Assembly (NCBI RefSeq): GCF_963675165.1
Contig: NC_087379.1
Location: 7,346,339-7,410,338 of the forward strand
Direction of reading: 5' to 3'
Source of the DNA: Halichondria panicea
Taxonomy: Eukaryota; Porifera; Demospongiae; Suberitida; Halichondriidae
DNA length: 64,000 nt
The stretch's first letter is position 1; every line of letters begins with the position of its first letter. Both the position numbers and the translations under genes were made by a program. Shown here in pieces: positions 52,747-63,591 of this stretch. The notes beneath the pieces were generated by a model, which searched no databases, had not been told where the DNA came from, and saw nothing but the letters and a program-made list of their open reading frames with translations.

Positions 52747-52818
52747 CCCTTCTCTGGTAAGAGGAAAGTTGTTGTGTCCTGGTCACAGCCATACCTCAAA
52801 CAAAGTCACAGAACATAA
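52747..52818 (+). pseudogene. Orphan TauD-A-type exon 6
   Basis: 72 nt, open, with acceptor; 193 bp upstream of TauD-B3 exon 1. Confidence 0.85.
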
Positions 52819-53011
52819 CCTATATAATAGTGAACTGCATGTGTACTTCGATCATTACATTACTTGGTTTATTTTTTGTATGCAGTGCTTTAGAAATGTA
52901 GTTAATTATGCCATATGGTATGAGGGGGTGGAAGCCTACACAGTGTAGAATTCCTTTGTGGCCTAATGCGCATGTGCAGACAATTAGATGGATTCTACCA
53001 CAGCATGCAAT

Positions 53012-53972
53012 ATGGCATGGACTAGTATAGCTGCTGTGACTGTCTCCACAGATGCTCTCCCTCTCAAGATCAGTCCCAGAGATGGCAATACATCCCTGCA
53101 GTTCCTCAAGGAGTGGATGGCAGCCAACAAGGACTGGCTGGACCAGAAGCTGCTGGAACATGGTAGACCATTGTATATAAAGCCAGCTGTGAAACTTGTA
53201 AATGCTGTATACTTGTTGCTCTGCTGGCTCATAAAATCACATCTAGCTGTATGTTTAATGATTGTATCTGTTATATAGGAGCCATCTTATTGCAAGGGTT
53301 TGATGTGAACAAAGCCATCGACTTCCAAGAAGCTGTACTGCAGTTCAGTCCTGACCTGTGTGACACGTACAGAGGCACCTCTCCAAGGAACCAAATCCTT
53401 GGAACCCAGGTATACTGACATGCATCTCCATAATGGTTGGCTAATTAACTGCACTGGGTAGGAATATATTAATAGCAATGTGCTGCTTTGAGCCATCTAA
53501 ATGAAATTTTAATAATGATTCCTTGTTATAGTGTTGGACAGAGAACATTGACTTGGGTTGTTTTTGCCTATTATGATATGTTGTCACATGATCAGCCGTT
53601 GATCTGGCTACCCAAAACATTGATTGATATGTTTTGATATACATTCCAAGAAAACAATTTGTCCACACACAACAGCTACGTATGCTCAGAGTGGCTTCAA
53701 TAAAGTTGTGTACCATGTGTACTGTGCTCTGTGACTAAGCCACCCCTCCCCCCCCACACACACAGTACGTGTTCTCTGCCAGTGAGTTCCCCCCACACTA
53801 CCCCATTCCCCAACACCTTGAGATGGCGTTCCTGCCTGCCCCTCCTCGGAGACTGTTCTTCTGTTGTCTGGAGGCACCCACCTCGGCCGGAGGGGAGACT
53901 TGTCTGGCCGACTACAAGAAAGTCTATGAGACCATGGATCCGAAAATTCGGCAAAGTTTTGAAGACAAAGGA
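53012..53972 (+). pseudogene. TauD-B3: truncated dioxygenase gene, exons 1-3 only
   Basis: Exons 53012-53162, 53279-53409, 53766-53972 are open and include the HxE iron motif. Soon after the exon 3 donor the sequence switches (near 54010-54030) to a WAB exon 9 tail, so exons 4-6 with the distal His are gone. One substitution (NKAIDF for NEAIDF) is seen. It cannot encode a working enzyme. Confidence 0.88.
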
Positions 53973-54030
53973 GTGAGTATGTGTAGATAGTGATTGTGTG
54001 TGCTTGTTGTATGGGTATTCTTCGTATGTG

Positions 54031-54083
54031 CCTCACACCAGAACTACTCACTAGTGATAGAGCCAACAACACGCAAGACACAG
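54031..54083 (+). pseudogene. WAB exon 9 tail
   Basis: Last about 53 nt of exon 9, with the same SLITAAIA deletion as the copy at 34514 and one extra base. It abuts truncated TauD-B3. Confidence 0.7.
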
Positions 54084-54220
54084 GTAAAGTAAGAGGTAGA
54101 GTTGCACAACATTGTATTGAAGATATGCGTTGGCTCTTTCCTATTTTTCTCAGTGTAAATAATAAGCGAATAAGCGCCAACAAAGGAACTATATAATGTG
54201 CTGTAATTATAAATTATTGG

Positions 54221-55149
54221 TTAACCCTTTAACCGTCGGATTCTTAATTAACAGTGAAGTGAAATATCTGTAAATTCTCTATCGGATTTCCAGAGCAATA
54301 AAATGCCTAGCAACCATATACCAATAGAATACCCATACAACAAGGAATAAAATGGTGCAACATATGTTGCCATAGCAACCACGATTATTACGCTCACCCG
54401 TTTTTATCATTTTAAATGCCCGGCCAGCGGTAAGATAAAATCCAAAAAATTTTTTTTATGGATCAGCCTGTCATATGGTGTAAAGGCTTGACTAAGCTTG
54501 ATTTTCACATCATATGAATGTAACAGTGCTAAGATATATCTTGACATCAGAGAGAAGGTGGGGCTCGGTGAACGATCTATGAAATTTACAAGCTCACATA
54601 AAGACTGTTCATTACTGCTAATTCTATTTTAGCTATACTATACTTACACTACTGATATTCTAGCTATACTACTTACCAGAGTCACACAGTGAGCCCTCTC
54701 CTGGTCTTTCACCGTCCTGGTCCATAGCGCTAGCGTCTAGGTCCATGTCATGCATGTCCTCAGTCCCAGACAGTTCATCAGTGTCTGGCATAAAGCTGGT
54801 AGCCTTTGGGAGGTATCCAATAAAAGCTACTATCCCCTCTCCTTCATAGGCACTGTCATCACCAGAGGAGACATCGCTATTGCTGTCCTCAAGCTGTTCA
54901 AGCACATCGGCACAAGTAAACAACCTAGCCATAGCTATAAACTTCGTGCGGTAAGATGCTAATGAAATTTTAACATAGCAACGTGGCTTGGAAATTTCTA
55001 GACTAAATTGCACGTGATTCTACAGCTCTTCCTCTATACAGGGATGTGCGTAGTTCGAGCTACTTCCTAAGTATCGCAGAATTAGAATTTCACAAAAAAA
55101 GTCACTTATTGCAGGCCACGATCGTGGCCCGTGGCGTTTAAAGGGTTAA
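54221..55149. mobile_element. piggyBac-like element, 921 bp, internally deleted
   Basis: TTAA at 54221-54224 and 55146-55149 flanks ends CCCTTTAACCGTC and, inverted, CCCTTTAAACGCC. Related units have an uninterrupted GGTTAAGAGTGCGCTTA at this place (34810, 50300), so the insertion is clean. On the minus strand, 55013-54669 encodes an acidic, Ser/Asp-rich N-terminus (best start MARLFTCADV at 54932) that ends at a GTAAGT donor. The rest of the transposase is missing. It is a non-autonomous derivative. Confidence 0.85.
54669..54932 (-). pseudogene. piggyBac transposase first-exon remnant
   Basis: About 88 residues, rich in Asp, Ser and Glu (QLEDSNSDVSSGDDSAYEGE), as is usual for N-termini of piggyBac-derived transposases. 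The reading frame meets a consensus donor (GGTAAGT) near 54674 and no further transposase exon follows before the element end. The catalytic Asp triad is therefore absent. Assignment rests on the TTAA ends and composition. Confidence 0.65.
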
Positions 55150-55322
55150 GCATGCGCTTAGCCCATAGGTATAATATATTTATTATAGTAGCCAGCGCTT
55201 AGTAACGCGCCAGTACGGTACATGTAGTCCAAACAAATACAATTGCAATCAGTACACAGATAATACTTATGTCTACGGTTTGTTTGTGTGTATACGTAAT
55301 TATCACTCTTCTAATTAAGCAA

Positions 55323-56714
55323 CTACTTCAATTCTACTTTGTGTATTTGGAAGAAAAGGGTGTCGTTTCGTAAATACTTGGGCTCCAGTTCAGAGTGAGC
55401 AATGAACTGTGGGTTTCCCCACGCATTCTTTGATCTCTCTCCCTCTGTCACTCTGGTGCAATACTTGTCAGGTTTTTTATCATCATAGATGTTTGTGTCT
55501 GTTTTATGATCCTTGCCATCGACCTGGTCCAGTAGTTGGTATGAAATCACACCACGAAACGGCCATTTCAGAGAATCGTCAAACTCTCCTCTCATGAAGT
55601 ACACAAACACAGAGACGTGTGTTCCTTTACCAGTGCCAGTACCGTTAGCATACACACTGAGACAGATCTTGTAGCCCTGATGGTGGGTGTAGACTGGAGG
55701 GGAGTACCACTTATTGTCATCTCTCTTGTGCTGTTGGAAGTTGGTCATTGTAAGGACAGGGGGCTCCAGTGGACCAAGAGGTCTAGAGTTCACGATGAGA
55801 GGTGCAGTCTTGAGCAGCTGTTGCATTGGCTCCAATTTGTTAATTTTTGTTTTAAGTGTTCTATTTTCAGCTTCTAGACTTGTTATTTTATCTTGTTGCT
55901 TGGTGATTTCTTCTCTTTGTTGTGTAGTCTCAGCTTGTTGCTTGGCATGACTGGTGGCTAATAGAGAGATGTGTGTGAGTAGGTTCTCTCTCTGGTGTTC
56001 TGGCATGTCTTGTCGAGGAAGTTTCACAGCACAGCCTACGTGGTGGAAGTCACAGTTGATGGTGGTCAGGGGGCACTCATCGGCAACATGGCTGTCTATA
56101 TTCTGACGTTGGATAGTTAAATCACACTGGTTAGGGCAGGGGACAGGGAAGGACCCACACACAGGCCAGTGGTTGTTGGTGACATCATCATAGGTAAACT
56201 TGTAATCATGGCAGTGCTCACAACCGAATGGACGTTTGGGGCAATCCTTAATTTGGTGGTTTTGAATGTACCTTCGCTGCTGGTGGTTCCCGCATTTATA
56301 GATGCAATCAATTTCGACAAACTGGCATCCATCGAGTTGTTTCTCTGGCTGTGGATCTGTGTTGAGGTGCTCATCAAGCTGTCTCAGTTCCCCCGTCCAC
56401 TCACACACGTCTTTCTGGTGGCTACAGCGAACTTTCAAACTGTAGAGCGATTGTTTCGAACTTTTGTCGGCAAAACTTGAAAATTCCTCGTTGCAAGTTG
56501 GGCACGGCTTTTTAATAGCTTTGATATGCTCAATACAAGCTTTGCAAAACTTCTTTCCACAGCATGTGACCTGGTGGGGCTCTCGAATGATCTGGAGACA
56601 AACTGGACACTCTGACTGGACGAATCGTTCTGGTGGAGGTTCCACAAACTCACAATCAAATCCTATTATTCTCTTGTCAGCTTGTTGCTGGTTGTTGGGG
56701 TTCAGTGCTGCCAT
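55323..56714 (-). CDS. TRAF-14: TRAF-like RING/zf-TRAF/MATH protein, 463 aa
   Basis: Intact single-exon TRAF-like gene. RING about 38-77 (Lys at the His position), zinc fingers about 98-247, coiled coil about 258-300, MATH about 320-463. Two changes from the family consensus fall in the finger region: KDVCEWTG for KDGCEWTG and NQCDLTIQ for NQCGSTIQ. No ligand is lost. Its linker (APLIVNSRPLGPLEPP) is one of the two parents visible in TRAF-9. The ATG (MAALNPNNQQQ) aligns with the family. Confidence 0.92.
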   Translation of the reverse strand: MAALNPNNQQQADKRIIGFDCEFVEPPPERFVQSECPVCLQIIREPHQVTCCGKKFCKACIEHIKAIKKPCPTCNEEFSSFADKSSKQSLYSLKVRCSHQKDVCEWTGELRQLDEHLNTDPQPEKQLDGCQFVEIDCIYKCGNHQQRRYIQNHQIKDCPKRPFGCEHCHDYKFTYDDVTNNHWPVCGSFPVPCPNQCDLTIQRQNIDSHVADECPLTTINCDFHHVGCAVKLPRQDMPEHQRENLLTHISLLATSHAKQQAETTQQREEITKQQDKITSLEAENRTLKTKINKLEPMQQLLKTAPLIVNSRPLGPLEPPVLTMTNFQQHKRDDNKWYSPPVYTHHQGYKICLSVYANGTGTGKGTHVSVFVYFMRGEFDDSLKWPFRGVISYQLLDQVDGKDHKTDTNIYDDKKPDKYCTRVTEGERSKNAWGNPQFIAHSELEPKYLRNDTLFFQIHKVELK

Positions 56715-56817
56715 CTCTTGATTTGTTTGTCTTTCATGTCACTGAACAGGGTGTGTCGGTTCCTCTGATATATATAATGAATATTGTCAGTTACTTGTTA
56801 TTCACGCTTTCCCAGTA

Positions 56818-56844
56818 GTCACATGTCTTCTAACCCATATTAGG
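56818..56844 (-). promoter_or_regulatory. E-box + CArG module upstream of TRAF-14
   Basis: GTCACATG (56818-56825) and CCATATTAGG (56835-56844), 104-130 bp before the ATG. Confidence 0.55.
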
Positions 56845-56867
56845 TGCAGTTACTATAATGTATATAG

Positions 56868-56869
<2 letters not shown>

Positions 56870-56917
<48 letters not shown>
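56870..56917. repeat. (CA)n microsatellite
   Basis: CA tract that has replaced the 5' part of the exon 12 copy, as at 36630. Confidence 0.95.
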
Positions 56918-56918
56918 T

Positions 56919-56970
56919 CTGACATGCTCGCTCTCAAACACTTTCCTCCAAAGAACTTCACCCCAAACAG
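56919..56970 (+). pseudogene. WAB exon 12 tail
   Basis: Only the last part of exon 12 (ACATGCTCGCTCTCAAACAC onward) remains, cut at CCCCAAACAG. Confidence 0.7.
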
Positions 56971-57133
56971 CTCATTGCTCTATTGGATAGTGACATCACT
57001 TTAAAATGAGACCATGCAGTGCATGTGTATTGATAATCAGTAAAATGTCATTGTGCAAGTATTAATGTTATGTTGTACGTACAGCTGATCTAATTGATAC
57101 TGTACGTGGTTATCTTAATGCACATGCACACAG

Positions 57134-57202
57134 CCCTTCTCTGGTAAGAGGAAAGTTGTGTCTTGGTCCCAACTATATCTCAAACAAAGTCACAGAACAT
57201 GA
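57134..57202 (+). pseudogene. Orphan TauD-A-type exon 6
   Basis: 69 nt: three bases lost in frame (one Val codon). Ends in TGA. Confidence 0.8.
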
Positions 57203-58962
57203 CCTATATAATTATAGCTGAACTGTGTATTGACTCTCTACGTGTGTGTGCTCTCTACAACCGTGGTTGTGTGTGCTTCGATCATTACCATTGGTTTATG
57301 TAATTATGCTAAGGATCAATACTGAAGAGTGTTATAGAAATGTGAAAAGCAGTAATAAAAGTGTGTGCAAGAGTAACTGTGTATTCATGCAGCACTGACT
57401 GTATGAGGGGGTGGAAGCCTACACAGTGTAGAATTCCTTTGTGGCCTAATGCGCATGTGCAGACAATTAGATGGGATTCTACCACAACATGCAATATGGC
57501 ATTGACTAGTATAGCTGCTGTGACCGTCTCCACGGATACTCTCCCTCTCAAGATCAGTCCCAGAGATGGCAATACCTCCCTGCAGTTCCTCAAGGAGTGG
57601 ATGGCAGCCAACGAGGACTGGCTGGACCAGAAGCTGCTGGAACATGGTAGACCATTGTATATAAAGCCAGCTGTGAAACTTGTAAATGCTGTATACTTGT
57701 TGCTCTGCTGGCTCATAAAATCACATCTAGCTGTATGTTTAATGATTGTATCTACTATATATATACAGGAGCCATCTTATTGCAAGGGTTTGATGTGAAC
57801 GAAGCCATCGACTTCCAAGAAGCTGTACTGCAGTTCAGTCCTGACCTGTGTGACACGTACAGAGGCACCTCTCCAAGGAACCAAATCCCTGGAACCCAGG
57901 TATACTGGCATGCATCTCCATAATGGTTGGCTGATTAACTGCACTGGGTATGAATGTATTATTAGCTGCTTTGAGCCATCTAAATGAATTTCTAATCGTG
58001 CATTCTGTATAAATATTAGTTATAGTGTTGGACTGACTTGCGTTGTTTTTGCCTATAAAGTGATGTTGTGACATGATTAGAATTTGGCCAAACATGATTG
58101 ATGATGTGTTTTGATATGCATTCCAAGAAAGCAATTTGTCCACACACAAACAGCTACGTATGCTAGTGGCTTCAATAAAGTTGTGTACCATGTGTACTGT
58201 GCTCTGTGATTAAGCCCCTCCCCCCACACACAGTACGTGTTCTCGGCCAGTGAGTTCCCCCCACACTACCCCATCCCCCAACACCTTGAGATGGCGTTCC
58301 TGCCCGCCCCTCCTCGGAGACTGTTCTTCTGCTGTCTGGAGGCACCCACCTCGGCAGGAGGGGAGACTTGTCTGGCCGACTACAAGAAAGTCTATGAGAC
58401 CATGGATCCGAAAATTCGACAAAGTTTTGAAGACAAAGGAGTGAGTATGTGTGGATAGTGATTGTGTGTGCACGTGGTGTACAAACTTCCTGTCAGCTGA
58501 TTTATTATTACACAAATTAACAAGCAGATGAACCACGTGATTGCATTGTTGCTGTGTTGTAGGTGATGCATATTCGTAACTATGTGAGACAGAGGAGCTA
58601 CTTCACAGACCCGTCCATGATGAATGGGTGGGAGGCCGTGTTTGGCACCAAAGATCGAGAAGAGGTTGCGTGGGAACTGACGGAGGACCAAATGGAGCAC
58701 TCGTGGGGAGAGAATGATTCTCTGAGGATAGTGAACCGTGTCCCTGCTATAGAGAGACATCCTCAGCCCGGCCACAAAGTGTGGTTCAATCATTTAATGG
58801 TATGTATAGCGGTGGTCGCTTGGCCCTGGCTAGTACTGTATCACCATGGCATTGTACAATCATTGCATGCATAGATCAGGTAATAGCAGGAGCTACATAA
58901 ACTCCTGGTAATAGGTATGGTGATGATTGGGTATGGTATCAACTGTACTGTTATAATCCGCC

Positions 58963-58976
58963 CCCCCACACACACA

Positions 58977-59008
<32 letters not shown>

Positions 59009-59036
59009 TGCACACACACACACATACACACCCACA

Positions 59037-59073
<37 letters not shown>

Positions 59074-59142
59074 ACACACACACACACACACACACACATG
59101 CACACACACACACATACACACCCACACACACACCCACACACA

Positions 59143-59202
<60 letters not shown>
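58963..59202. repeat. (CA)n with CCCACA/ATGCA spacers in TauD-B4 intron 4
   Basis: About 240 bp of CA repeat with regular CCCACA and CATGCA interruptions forming a higher-order repeat of about 90 bp. Runs up to the exon 5 acceptor. Confidence 0.95.
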
Positions 59203-59559
59203 TCAGGTATTTCATTGGACCAGTATTATGACGAGCCCTACCGTGTGTACCAGCGCCTGGGGGGTCTCAAACAGCTGCTCTTGTGGGCTGCCAGCTTCTT
59301 CTATATCGGACTCAAAGCACCCTCGGCTGAACTGAGCCTTGGTATGAACACTTGCTATGGCAATGGTGCGGCCATACCTTATCGTACAGTGAGCCATGTT
59401 AGAGACACAGTGTGGAGGAACCTTGTGTTCAATCGCTGGAAGCAGGGGGACGTGCTCATGATAGACAACTTCAGGGTCTCTCATGGGAGACGGGTAAGGG
59501 AGTCTTTGCATGAATCAACAAATCTAGCCTTCTCACTACATGTATGTATTAGCTCTATA

Positions 59560-59736
59560 CAGTGGAACCTCTGTTAACAACCACCTCCGAATAAAGGCCA
59601 GCTGCTATATAACGGCCAGGCACCCAGGTCCCAAATGAACAGTTTGTGTACAAAACAACCTCTCAACAAAGGCCACCTCTGTATAAAGGCTAAAACATTG
59701 TTCCCCAAAGGTGTCCGTTATAGAGGGGTTCCACTG
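59560..59736. mobile_element. Tigger/pogo-like MITE in TauD-B4 intron 5
   Basis: CAGTGGAACCTCT ends between TA dinucleotides, same site as in B1 and B2. Confidence 0.8.
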
Positions 59737-59937
59737 TATTTGATTGTGGTGTCACATGCACACTGGTACATAGAGTACATGATTTAAGCATTGTATGTAG
59801 GATCAATTTCTATGATTCTAGTGAGCCTTTATCAATATTTTGTTCTATTTTCCATTCTGTAGCCTTTCTTTGGCAAGAGGAAGATCGTTGTGTCCTGGTC
59901 TAACCCGATGACAAGACCCAGCCTCACAAGATCCTGA

Positions 59938-60419
59938 ACCATCATAGACTGATATTTATAACCAGTTGCCGTTTCCATCGTTTTATATTTTCACAACAAT
60001 GATTCCTCCATGTGCGTTACATGCTGTTCATTATTTCATAATTTTGTGGTTTCTTAAGGGTGGAGGGTGGGCTTTAGGCTGACCACAGCCAATGTACCCT
60101 AGGGTACATGGGATTTGTACCCTCGAGTATCCTGAGAGTTTCAATGGATATTCCTTAGTGTCAGAGCACATCATGGTACAAGTGCAGAATAATTATGTAC
60201 ATGTTAGTAGAAGGAGATGGTAGCCTCCTAATACAGTGTAGCATGGCCTATTCAATGCAGAGCATATTACCCACCAGTCATGTGACATGTGAAGGAATGG
60301 TTTCAGACTGCAGTATGTGTTACGTTGGAGCTTCACTCACCAGAGCTAGAAGACCAGAATGATGCTGAGTATCTTCCTCCTCCACAACTCCTCCAGATGT
60401 GAGCCACTGAAACCTAATT
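59938..60419. other. TauD-B4 3' flank
   Basis: No gene seen. Shared with TauD-B1/B2 flanks, including GTACCCTAGGGTAC. Confidence 0.5.
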
Positions 60420-61012
60420 GCTGGCGATGTTGGCAATCTATGAGGAGAAGGTCATACAGAGAAGAAAGGTGTCTCGTGGACCAGACTTGTAACGGCTGGC
60501 TTGCAAGACTATGTGACACTACACTGTACACACCTACTGCCTATAACTTCCCCCCCCCACACACAGCCTGAGTCCAGTGAGGTGGTGAAGAGGATGATAG
60601 TGTCTCCACTCACCAGAGCTAAAATACAAGAATGATCGATGCAGAGCATCTTCCTCCTCCACAACTCCTCCAGATGTGAGCCACTGAAACCTTGCTGGCG
60701 ATGTTGGCAATCCGTGAGGAGTAGGTTGTATAGGGAAGAAAGGTGTCTCCAAAATCAGCTGACAAAGTGAGCCCCCCCCCCTAGTCTCGTGGACCAGACT
60801 TGTAACGGCTGGCTTGCGAGACTATGTGACACTATACTGTACACACCTACTGCCTATAACTTCCTTCACCCCCCCCCCACACAGCCTGAGTCCAGTGAGG
60901 TGGTGAAGAGGATGATAGTGTCTCTGGTGATGGTTCCCTCCCTCCGGACACTCTGGAGCACCTCACACCAGAACTACTCACTAGAATAGAGCCAACAACA
61001 CGCAAGACACAG
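60420..61012 (+). pseudogene. WAB exon 8/9 pair, tandemly duplicated
   Basis: Exon 8 piece (about 60420-60475) and exon 9 start (60567-60604), broken off and followed by a second exon 8 (about 60690-60766) and exon 9 (60885-61012). The second exon 9 has two deletions. The repeat shows a local duplication of about 300 bp inside this unit only. Confidence 0.75.
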
Positions 61013-61349
61013 GTAAAGTAAGAGGTAGAGTTGCACAACATTGTATTGAAGCTATGCTTTGGATTGAGTTAGCTCTCTCCTATTTTTCTCAGTGTAAATA
61101 ATAAGCGAATAAGCGACAACAAAGGAACTGTATAATGTGCTGTAATTATAAATTATTGGTTAACCCTTTAACATGCGCTTAGCCCACAAGTATAATATTA
61201 TAATAACATTTATTGTATCCAGCGCTTAGTAACGCGCCAGTACGGTACATGTAGTCCAAACAAATACAATTGCAATCAGTACACAGATAATACTTATGTC
61301 TACGGTTTGTTTGTGTGTATACGTAATTATCACTCTTCTAATTAAGCAA

Positions 61350-62705
61350 CTACTTCAGTTCTACTTTGTGTATTTGGAAGAGAAGGGTGTCGTTTCGTAA
61401 ATAATTGGGCTCCAGTTCAGTGTGAGCAATGAACTGTGGCTGTCCCCGCCCCCCTCCCCTCTCTCCCTCTGTCACTCTGGTACAGCACTCGTTAGATACT
61501 TTGTCATCATAGGTGACAGTGTTTGTTTTATGATCCTTGCCATTGACCTGGTTCAGTAGTTGATATGAAATCACACCACGAAACGGCCATTTCAGAGAAT
61601 TGTCAAACTCTCCTCTCATTAAGCACACAAACACAGAGACGTGTGTTCCTTTACCAATACCCCAGCCGTTAGCATCCACTCTAAGACAGATCTTGTAGCT
61701 CTGATGGTGGGTGTAGACTGGAGGGGAGTACCAACTATCGTCATCTCTTTTGTGCTGTTGGAAGTTGGTCATTGTAAGGACAGGGGCACCAAGAGATTTG
61801 GAGTTCACGGTGAGCATTTGTTGTAATGGCGCCAATTCAGTAATTTTCATCCTCAACTGTTTATTCTCTTCGACTAAAATATTAAACTCAGCTTTTTGTC
61901 TGGCTGATGATATTTCGTTTTCTAGTATTAACTTGGCATGACTGGTGGCTAGTAGGGACATGTGTGCTGAGAGGGAATTGTTATCGTGTTTTGGCATATC
62001 TTGTCGAGGGAGTTTCACAGCACAGCCTACGTGGTTGAAGTCACAGTTGATGGTGGTCAGGGGGCACTCATCGACAACATGGTTGTCTATATTCTGACGT
62101 TGGATAGTTGAACCACACTGGTTAGGGCAGGGGGCAGGGAAGGACCCACACACAGGCAAGTGGTTGTTGGTGACATCATCATAGGTAGACTTGTAATCAT
62201 GGCAGTGCTCACAACCGAATGGACGTTTGGAGCAATCCTTAATTTGATGGTTTTGAATGTACCTTCGTTGCAGATGGTCCCCGCAATTATAGATGCAATC
62301 GATCTCGACAAACTGACATCCATCGAGTTGTTTCTCTGGCTGTGGATCTGTGTTGAGGTGCTCATCAAGCTGTCTCAAATCCACCGTCCACTCACACCCG
62401 TTTTTCTGCTGGCTACAGCGAACTTTCAAACTGTAGAGCGATTGTTTCAAGCCTTTATCGGCAAAACTTGAAAATTTCTCGTTACAAGTTGGGCACGGTT
62501 TTTGAATTGCTTTGATATGTTCAATACAAGCTTTGCAAAACTTCTTTCCACAGCATGTGACCTGGTAGGGCTCTCGGATAATCTGAAGACAAACTGGACA
62601 CTCTGACTGGACGAATTCCGAAGGTGGTGGCTTCACAAACTCACAATCGAATCCTATTATTCTCTTGTCAGCGTGTTGCTGGTTGTTGGGGTTCAGTGCT
62701 GCCAT
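61350..62705 (-). CDS. TRAF-15: TRAF-like RING/zf-TRAF/MATH protein, 451 aa
   Basis: Intact single-exon TRAF-like gene. RING about 38-77 (Lys at the His position), zinc fingers about 98-247, MATH about 308-451. The segment before the coiled coil differs from most copies (MPKHDNNSLSAHMSLL), as does the coiled coil itself (ILENEISSARQKAEFNILVEE), so this part comes from another lineage. MATH and RING are close to TRAF-14. ATG MAALNPNNQQH aligns with the family. Confidence 0.92.
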   Translation of the reverse strand: MAALNPNNQQHADKRIIGFDCEFVKPPPSEFVQSECPVCLQIIREPYQVTCCGKKFCKACIEHIKAIQKPCPTCNEKFSSFADKGLKQSLYSLKVRCSQQKNGCEWTVDLRQLDEHLNTDPQPEKQLDGCQFVEIDCIYNCGDHLQRRYIQNHQIKDCSKRPFGCEHCHDYKSTYDDVTNNHLPVCGSFPAPCPNQCGSTIQRQNIDNHVVDECPLTTINCDFNHVGCAVKLPRQDMPKHDNNSLSAHMSLLATSHAKLILENEISSARQKAEFNILVEENKQLRMKITELAPLQQMLTVNSKSLGAPVLTMTNFQQHKRDDDSWYSPPVYTHHQSYKICLRVDANGWGIGKGTHVSVFVCLMRGEFDNSLKWPFRGVISYQLLNQVNGKDHKTNTVTYDDKVSNECCTRVTEGERGGGRGQPQFIAHTELEPNYLRNDTLLFQIHKVELK

Positions 62706-62808
62706 CTCTTATTCGCTTGTCTTGTATTTTTTTGAAACTATAAACAAGGTGTGTAGGCTGATAATGAATATTGTCAGTTATTACTTGTTATTCACGCTTT
62801 TCCAAGTA

Positions 62809-62835
62809 GTCACATGTCTTCTAACCCATATTAGG
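62809..62835 (-). promoter_or_regulatory. E-box + CArG module upstream of TRAF-15
   Basis: GTCACATG (62809-62816) and CCATATTAGG (62826-62835). Confidence 0.55.
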
Positions 62836-62893
62836 TGCAGTTATACTATAATGGCTGGTGTGGACACGGGACAACACACACGCACACACACAG

Positions 62894-63062
62894 TCCTCCA
62901 TCGAGCTGCTCAGTGACAAGACCTAGCTATAGCAACAGTGGCGTGTCTAATCAGACTAGGGGCTGACCCTCTTCTCAAGAACACCTTCAACTCAAGCCAC
63001 TGACATGCTCGCTCTCAAACACTTTCCTCCAAAGAACTTCACCCCAAAACTGGAGGAGAAAG
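62894..63062 (+). pseudogene. WAB exon 12 copy
   Basis: The ankyrin exon with lost TG at the 5' end and small indels (AGCTATAGCAACAG; CAAGCCACTG). Out of frame. Confidence 0.75.
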
Positions 63063-63333
63063 GTGAGACTACAAACAATGTAACCAGCTCTTTGCTTTAG
63101 TAGATATTGGCATCACTTAAAGTGAGACCAGTGCACATGTATTGATTATACGTGTGATGTGCAAGTATTATTTTTATGTGGTACAAGTCAAAACAGTGTT
63201 TTTTGATCGAATGGCAAATAATTTGTATGTTGGCTACTTGTTCACTGTTAATTGTTTCGGCTCGTATGCATTTTTATGTTAATTGCTGCTGTTACCGTGG
63301 TAGTAATGATGACCCTAATGCACATGCACACAG

Positions 63334-63405
63334 CCCTTCTCTGGTAAGAGGAATGTTGTTGTGTCCTGGTCCCAGCCATACCTCAAACAAAGTCACAGAA
63401 CATAA
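63334..63405 (+). pseudogene. Orphan TauD-A-type exon 6
   Basis: 72 nt, open, one Lys-to-Asn or Met-type change near the start (AAGAGGAATGTT). 186 bp upstream of TauD-B5 exon 1. Confidence 0.8.
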
Positions 63406-63591
63406 CTTTATAATTATAGCTGAACTGCATGTGTACTTAGATCATTACATTACTTGTTTGTATGCAGTGCTTTAGAAATGTTAATTATGCCATATGGTAT
63501 GAGGGGGTGGAAGCCTACACAGTGTAGAATTCCTTTGTGGCCTACTGCGCATGTGCAGACAATTAGATGGGATTCTACCACAGCATGCAAT

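Larger units (their letters stand above)
57496..59937 (+). pseudogene. TauD-B4: dioxygenase gene with a 1-base deletion in exon 5
   Basis: Exons 57496-57646, 57769-57899, 58234-58440, 58563-58799, 59207-59493, 59863-59937. Exons 1-4 and 6 are intact. In exon 5 one base is missing (GGACCAGTATT for GGACCATGTATT, near 59221), plus 12 bases in frame in the hydrophobic segment. The deletion creates a new AG: splicing there (exon from about 59223, YYDEPYR) would restore the frame at the cost of VFHWTM. The last residue of exon 5 is changed (SHGRR). Iron ligands (HxE, distal His) are all present. Status uncertain between pseudogene and variant gene. Confidence 0.8.
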
